A stretch of DNA of 64,000 nucleotides from Nilaparvata lugens. Its lineage: Eukaryota; Arthropoda; Insecta; Hemiptera; Delphacidae. Positions 57,425-64,000 of the stretch are shown piece after piece; the first letter of the stretch is position 1, and the number at the start of each line of letters is the position of its first letter. The notes beneath the pieces are model-generated. The model did no database searches, had not been told where the DNA came from, and saw only the letters and a list, made by a program, of their open reading frames with translations. The DNA is taken from contig NC_052511.1 of NCBI RefSeq assembly GCF_014356525.2, positions 33,672,687 through 33,736,686 on the forward strand. Direction: 5' to 3'. Position numbers and translations under genes: made by a program.

Positions 57425-58143
57425 ACGAAAATCCAGAGTTGAATTCTGTAATCCACGCCAGAGATTTCTGCTACGGTACTTCAAATATTGACAACAGGGT
57501 TAACAGCTATAGATGGAAATTCGATGAGAGCTACTATCTAAAACTTTCTTTTAGAGCTACTTTCCATCTATAGGTAGCTGTTAACCCTGTTAACATATTT
57601 TTGTCATAGTCATTCAATTTCAGCTGTTTTACATCCATGAAATCAAGCCGGTAAACAGCTGATTGTAGAACAAATAAACATATGATTCTCATTACAGCAT
57701 ACTATACTGTAATAAAATCATATGTTTTCTTTACAGTCGAGTATGTTTCCTAGTTCCGAATTTGGAACAGCAAAACTGCCGCCTTTTAGTGCTCCAGGTG
57801 GATGTTTTGTCAACTACAATCAAGAAATTCCTGATTCGAAACTTGTAAACTAGGTTATGTTTATAAAATGCTTGTAGTAATGTCAGCACAAGCAGGTAAT
57901 GTTTTCTGTTTCTGAATTATTCTTTTCCAGATTATTATGACAAAAAATAGTGTAAGTTACTTGGACGTGAATGTCTTTTGCAGTGCTCGAATGAAATTCT
58001 AGTCTCGGCTAACGCCTCGACTAGAAACATCATTCTCGCCTGCAAAACGGCCCTTCCCGTCCTTGTGACTTAAGATACTATTGCAGTAGAGTAGCAGAAG
58101 ACTTCAGGGTAGTTTACAGCATTTAAATCTGGATTTTCGTTTA
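57425..58143. mobile_element. Relative of the 11-kb palindromic SINE, with a different centre
   Basis: The ends 57425-57473 (cgaaaatccagagttg ... gatttctgctac) and 58092-58143 (gtagcagaagacttcag ... ctggattttcg) match the arms of the element at 11010-11314, and both have 'gacaacagggttaacagct'. Here the tRNA-like centre is absent and about 480 bp of other DNA is present, including an exon-like open segment at 57738-57845. Confidence 0.55.
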
Positions 58144-58667
58144 ATAATTATTATTATCGTTTAGCATTTGAATAAATGCAATATCTCTTTAATTTCCATC
58201 TGAAGATGAAAATAGTTACAGATTAAATAAAAGCAGATGATTTTTTTTTAAATCTATTTAGTTAATTTATCTATTATAACAAGATTAAATGAACTTATTC
58301 CATAGATAGGTAGTTTCTGTAATATCAAGCTTCAAAATAACGTTTGACTAGGGTAGGGATAAATCTAATTATGAAGTATTGTCCCATAGCAGCGGAATTA
58401 AAAATATGTTTTGCAGTATCCCGAGTTGATAATAATTGAACAAATTTAAATATTTATCCACTTTTCACCTAATGTGGATGAAACGACTTTCAAATAGGGC
58501 ATAAAAATGTGTATTTTATTCTAAGTATTTGAATAGGCTGATGCTTATGGTTATCAAGAAAGTAAAAAAACTGATAAGTATAATATTATTATTATCGGAT
58601 AGAATATAGTAATGTTTAGTTCCTCTTATATACGGTATATTTTCTCTGAAATTCTTTAATTTTGCAG

Positions 58668-61600
58668 TGAACGTGAAATAATATTGTCATATGAGAAAAC
58701 TCACTTCTCATGTCGTATAATTCACAAAACCATGAATACGATTGGCAGAACACTGGATGATACTCCTGTAAAGCCCCGATTCTATCTGACAATAATAATT
58801 TTCATAACAATTGTATACCATATTAGAGAGAATAAAAATGCAATTGAATTAAAGTTTCATAGGAACTGTAACGTGCTATGCAATCACGACCGGAATAATC
58901 CCGGCCATCTCGGGGTTCATAAAGATCAGCACCGGTGATTTGGGAGACGATGTGCTCGAGAAGGAGATCCCGATGCCTGTGGCTGGCTCGTGGCTGCCGT
59001 TCAGCATCAACAACCTCTCCACCTATTCGCTGCTGGCAGGCTTCCAGCAGTTCGCCATCTCTCTGCACCTGTTCATCTACATGGGCTGGTTCGCCATGAC
59101 CTCCTCAGCTATGATGAACATCAGTTCGGCGCTCAAGCTGTTGGCCTGCTTTGTTGATGAAATGGATGAACGTCTCGGAGGCATTGTAGAGGGCAAACCG
59201 CTTGATCTCTACATAAAGTTCATGGTCGATTATCATAATGCAATTTACAAGTAAAAACTATATAGATCAAATTTTATTTCGCCATAATAATAAAATAACA
59301 CAATTAGAATAATCATTCCAGTAATACATAGTAAAGCAAAATAATAATCAATTCTTATATATAAAAACTTTGTGAATCAAAATAAAACACTAGGCGATGC
59401 CTGCGAAACTGAAGTTTGTTCATAACATAATTTATCATTTTTATTGTTCTTGTAATTCGTTATAGGTACCTTGTTCTATTTTTAAAACTAATACCGTACA
59501 TTTATATAGTATGGGGAGGAGAGACACCTCTCCTCCATGGTGACTCACCAAGGTGGAATGCATGCTATCTCTGTATTCCATTAGATGGCGTATACCATGA
59601 GTAGACTGAGTAGAAGTATGATTCTCTCTATGAGAATTCAGTCTCATGAGTTACTCTTAGGGTTGTTGAATGTTATTCCGATACAACTGGACTTGTTGAT
59701 CAAATAAAAATACTTGATAGAGTATTATGACAAACTTAATTGAATGAAACATATAGGAGATTTTACTTTCACTAGTTACACATAATCAAACGCGCCAGAA
59801 CAGAAACGCGATTTTATGACATATATATATATATATAGCATAGACCGTAGAGCGCACAATTATTTCATAGAGGTTACAATTATTATCCTCAACAGGGGAA
59901 TAGTAGGCAGTTTAGTGGGTATGATAATCACTCTAATCCAGTGTTGAGAGTGGCTATGCCTGGGACCCACGACAGTGCCGAGCGCTTCCCGTATAGATAT
60001 ATTGGAGACGCACGACAGTCCTGATAATAATATATGAAAAATACACTTACTTATATAGGGTTGGGCAGGGAGGTATGGATGATTTGAAATAACAGTTACA
60101 CACTCATTTTCAAACGAAACTCAAAATTTATTTTTTCAGTGTGTACCTTGGATGTTGCCATTATAAAAATTAGAGAGGAAAAAATTAAATCTTTGATTAT
60201 ATGTATAAAAAATAACATCTGTTAAATGCTGTCCGTTTTTGTCCATACGCTCCAGTAGACGTTGTGAGAAGTTGTCCATACTCCTCTGAAGCATTGCACG
60301 TGGTACCGCTTGAATTTATTGTGTTATTGTTTCACTGAGGGCTTCAAGGGTTCGTGGTTTCTTTATGTATACATGTGCTTTTAGGTATGTCGCATCATCT
60401 TGTTAAAACCATACAGTATTGACGTTGATTCGTCGTCTTCTCAATTTGACAGAAAAAAATCACGCAACATCGTTAGGTAACGATCCGTATTGACAGTGAT
60501 GGTTCGACCGTTTTCTCGAAAAAGTAAGGGCCAATAATAAGTTTTATGGGGCTACCTAAAATTACGTGTATACATAAACAAACCACGAACCTTTGAAGCC
60601 ATCAGTGAAACAAAACACAATAAATTCGAGCGGTACCACGTGCAATGCTTCAGAGGAGTATGGCCAACTTCTCACAACGTCTACTGGAGCGTATGGACAA
60701 AAACGGACAGCATTCAACAGATGTTATTTTTTGTACATAATCAATGTTTTAATTTTTCCCTTTCTAATTTTTATAATGGCAACATCCAAGGTACACACTG
60801 AAAAAATAAATTTTGAGTTTCGTTTAAAAATGAGTGTGTAACTATTATTTTAAATCATTCATCCTCCCTGCCCAACTCTGTATAAACATTGATAATCTGT
60901 GTAATTTTATTCTGATAGTGGATATTTTCTTTGTTAATTTGGCAATAAATTGATGCAGGCCTGAATAAAAATTCACATTCCTAATAAGTTTTCAAGTGAA
61001 TTTATACCTACAGACATAATCCAGATACTTTATAAGGAAAGTCAAAGTTATGATTATTTTTTAAATAAACCATTATTCTGGAGACTTTTCCTTTAAAATT
61101 ATTTCTTATGAAATTTCATATAAAATATTATATTATTCCGATTTTATTACAAGATGGTTTTGAAAATGAATTTTCCATGTTGGTTGAATCCTTATATAAA
61201 AACAATTTTCAATTCAAAAATGTGCATAATTTCAGGACAATCAAAGACTATGACAGTGCTACAGCAGTTATGATGCTACTCTTATATGCTGTATGCGTGG
61301 TTGAGCAATGTGTATCATTCTTTTGTATTTATGAGGTGAGTGTATACGGTAGGCATTTTAATTCATTTAACCCTCCGGTAGTCGCGCCCTACTCGATCAC
61401 ACGAGCAGTCGCGTGTTGTATTTTGTACAACATGCAATTTTCCAAGTGTTATGTAGGCTACTCTGTTTACTGTCAAAACATATTGATTAATTTATAATTA
61501 CATTTACCATCTTTTTGGATTATTTTACGCCTATGAACGTTTGGCTGATTACCATTTCATAGCCCAATAAGGCACATCAAGCAAAGCCATCAATTCTGTG

Positions 61601-63764
61601 TTATTGGTTCGTTTACAGTCCCTGTACCTGTATACAGTCTTTCCCAATCTTATGCACAGTACGACTCATGCACTGTCGCGACTAAATGGCACCTAAAGAC
61701 TGAACCATTGCTCGGTTTATACTGCAACTCAGTGGTGGGGGAAAGTTTTGGAATGCGTAGGTGACTCATTCACTGACACCACTCCATTCAATAGTTTTGT
61801 GCAGCAAAAAAACTGACCCTGTTGAACTTTTTCCAACAGCGCGACTGCCGGAAGGTTAAATTAAAAAAATTAACATCATCAACTTAATAAAATGATTATG
61901 AGTATAAAATATGAGTCTTGCAACTTGTAGTGATGTGCTTTGTATTATATAATTTATATTTTCAGTATTTTATATATATTTTTCTTTTGTATAAAAATCA
62001 TATAAATTCTCCACTCATTGCATCTGTTGTGGTGTGGTGTAGCTCTACAGTAGTATTTAATTTTTACTGGAATTCAATTTTATTTTTGATATTCTTAATT
62101 TTTTTGTACTCTTACTATGTATAATGAACTATTGTAATATGTCGTTATGGACGCAATTTTTGGGAGAAATCCTGTATGCTTCCATGTTTTCATAAATGAA
62201 TAAATAAAATAACTACCCCTCACAGCAGCTAAGGTTTATTAGAGTTTAAAATTTCATAAATTAATGATGTTGAATCCTACGAATTATAAAGGGCTTATTA
62301 TTAGGATAATAAAGCTTGATTATTCTCCTTCTTAATTTTTGCAATTCATCCATAGATATTTCAAAAGTTTTGATAATTGAAGGCGTTTTCTTCTTACAGG
62401 TAAATGACAGAGGCATGCAAATTACATTCTTGGGAGTATTAATCGTTAATATTCTCATTCTGGGATCATTCACATTTTTTGGACAATTCATTATTGATGA
62501 GGTAAGACCGCGTAAGTTAGGCCTTCATCTTGAAACACTTATAATAGGCCAGTAATATTCGTGTTTCACTGTAGAATATTATCCATTATTGAATTTTCAA
62601 AGTTCTATTATAAGTAGGTAGAGTAAAATTTAACCTAAGCTATTCCGTAATAGGTATGTAAAAATATTTTGCTCCAAAATAAATTTAAAAACGTATGAAG
62701 CTTGAATTTCGCATCGGCGGTGGGAATTAAATAATATTGAATTTTTAAAGTTCTATTAAAAGTAGAGTCAAATTTAACCTAGGCTATTCTGTACTGTATA
62801 AAAATATTTTGCTCCAACATAAAATTGAAAACGCATGGTGCTTGAATTTCGCATCGGCGGTAAGGATTGAATAAGTTTTATTTCTTGACAAGTAGGTCTC
62901 TACTCTTTTGCATAAGCCTTTTTATAATGACGAGTTAAAAAATCAATCGTGATTATAGCGTGACTAAGTCATTTATTTTATATGTATTACCAGAAGAAGA
63001 ATCTTTTGTTACAGGGAGAAAAATTACGACTTTCTTTAAATCACAGTAACTGGATAAATAAATGTAATAGCTACAAGAGAAGTCTACTCATCATTATGGC
63101 CAATACACAAAAGGATGTAGCACTGAAACCTGCCGGACTTTATGTCTTGGATAGACACACTATCATGCTAGTAAGTTGGACTCCTTATTTTTGTTGAGAA
63201 TAATAATTTTAGCTTGTATAGTTAGTGTGGTATACCTATCAGATCAGTGTGACTCAGCCCTTAAGTTATTAACTCTTTCTACAAGGTGGTAATTCTACCA
63301 ATCTTTTAAATATTCTACATTCGATCAATATACCTGTATACAAACTGATCTACCATCAATTTTTGAGGTTTAAATATTGTTAAATCTCTTTTGCAGAAAT
63401 TCAATTGAGCTAAAAAAATTACTTCATAATCAGAATAAGACTCTAAAGTATTTTGAAATAATATAGTCTTATCCAATAAAAAAATTATACTGTTTGAACT
63501 ACCGATTTTGACAATGAAATTTTACCAGCTCAACTATCAGTTGACATCTATACGATTTCGGAATAAATGAATTGTGACAACTCAACTTGAAATCTAAAGA
63601 TCTTGAAATTAACTAGGAAATAATAATATTTGAAATTTTCAATCAGTTTAGCAATACAGTAAAAATCTGAACAATGGGCTATTGTTAATCGTCCATGAAC
63701 GTGATTTCAGATTGCTAATGCCAGCTACTCTTATCTGAGTTTGATGAGGAATTTCAAAAAATAG
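58668..63764 (+). CDS. Insect odorant receptor (7tm_6), N-terminal exon(s) missing
   Basis: Exons: 58668-58812, 58863-59250, 61236-61335, 62400-62501, 63015-63170 and 63711-63764 (TAG). The last five join in phase with consensus GT/AG sites. Residues: EREIILSYEKTHFSC and FYLTIIIFITI (loop and start of TM3); then TVTCYAITTGIIPAISGF, a TM4 with GWFAMTSSAMM, and VDYHNAIYK; then AVMMLLLYAVCVVEQ (TM5); ITFLGVLIVNILILG (TM6); SNWINKCNSYKRSLLIIMA; and the C-terminal ANASYSYLSLMRNF. The layout of loop, TM7 and 'SYSxLxLxRxF' end is that of insect odorant receptors, odour-gated cation channels that pair with Orco. About 315 residues are present, roughly 100 fewer than usual. The first intron (58813-58862) would be only 50 nt and is one base out of phase, so this copy may be damaged there. 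Confidence 0.8.
60052..60885. mobile_element. Foldback DNA transposon in the receptor intron, transposase tail in both arms
   Basis: The ends (tatagggttgggcagggagg and its complement at 60885) are inverted and arms of about 330 bp are nearly identical. The plus strand of the right arm (60640-60740) encodes MLQRSMANFSQRLLERMD and KNGQHSTDVIF, the C-terminal tail type of IS630/mariner-class transposases. The left arm encodes the same on the minus strand. The centre (60395-60560) is unique. Confidence 0.75.
61371..61855. mobile_element. piggyBac-like MITE flanked by TTAA
   Basis: TTAA at 61367-61370 and 61856-61859 flank a 485-bp element with inverted ends CCCTCCGGTAGTCGCGC / GCGCGACTGCCGGAAGG. 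TTAA target duplication and a CCY start are the piggyBac superfamily rules. No transposase inside. It lies in the receptor intron after exon 61335. Confidence 0.75.
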
Positions 63765-64000
63765 CATAAGGAACAACACAGTGATAGCGATTCATGGAGA
63801 GAACTTGATTATCATAATAAATTCAGTTAATAGGTAAATAGTAGTGAGTAAAATTATGTTGAATCTCTTCAAGCATTTTATTAACCAGATCCTTATCATT
63901 TGAAAAAGTAGAAGGAAGAGCGTATTTACCAGAACAAATTAAGACTATGTACCGGTACTTTGATACTGAATGGTAATGAGAAGCCATGATTGATCAAAGT

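Noticed and set aside
59515..59550. Short palindrome 'ggaggagagacacctctcctcc'
   Set aside because: Too short and isolated to call an element.
61108..61235. In-frame extension upstream of the receptor exon at 61236
   Set aside because: Intronic: the ttcag acceptor at 61231-61235 and matching phase with the exon ending at 59250 mark the real boundary.

Overview
The window is AT-rich eukaryotic DNA with short spliced exons, long introns, AATAAA poly(A) signals and many small palindromic transposons. The gene set (an insect-type seven-transmembrane odorant receptor, a Drosophila-like SLIRP-ACBD6 gene pair, jockey/CR1-like LINEs, Tc1-, piggyBac- and Helitron-like elements) points to an insect. 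The repeat style and the recurring 'taggcctac' words suggest a hemipteran of planthopper type, but that placement is inference. Nothing prokaryotic or plasmid-like was seen.

Left part (1-10 kb): foldback and TIR repeats, then the 5' half of a SIRT7 gene on the minus strand (start at 9214, three exons, rest not found in the window). About 740 bp away and divergent from it is exon 1 of METTL23 (9955-10059). Its only other coding exon lies 17 kb downstream at 27255-27839, and the exons join in phase.

METTL23 intron (10.06-27.25 kb): a transposon depot. It holds a tRNA-like SINE inside a palindrome, a broken SLC15 peptide-transporter copy split in two by about 6.6 kb of nested LINEs and repeats, a nearly identical 853-bp tandem duplication, another LINE with an odd Lys/Glu-coding insert, a decayed mariner-like transposon, MITEs and a Helitron fragment.

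Gene cluster (27.25-29.0 kb): METTL23, SLIRP (start 1 nt after the METTL23 stop) and ACBD6 (68 nt after the SLIRP stop) lie head to tail, with the first canonical poly(A) signal after the third ORF. This looks like a polycistronic unit. SLIRP and ACBD6 have roles in mitochondrial RNA and acyl-CoA handling; METTL23 is a methyltransferase.

Middle (29-46 kb): several TIR/hairpin MITEs, a three-exon uricolysis enzyme URAD on the minus strand (32829-36019), microsatellites and a 2.7-kb Helitron-like element.

Right part (46-64 kb): an intronless thioredoxin-glutathione-reductase-like gene that has lost most redox residues; a long Asn/Ser/Thr-rich orphan exon; two overlapping Lys/Asn/Ser-rich orphan ORFs; and an odorant receptor gene (58668-63764) whose N-terminal exon was not found and whose introns carry a foldback transposon and a TTAA-flanked piggyBac-like MITE.
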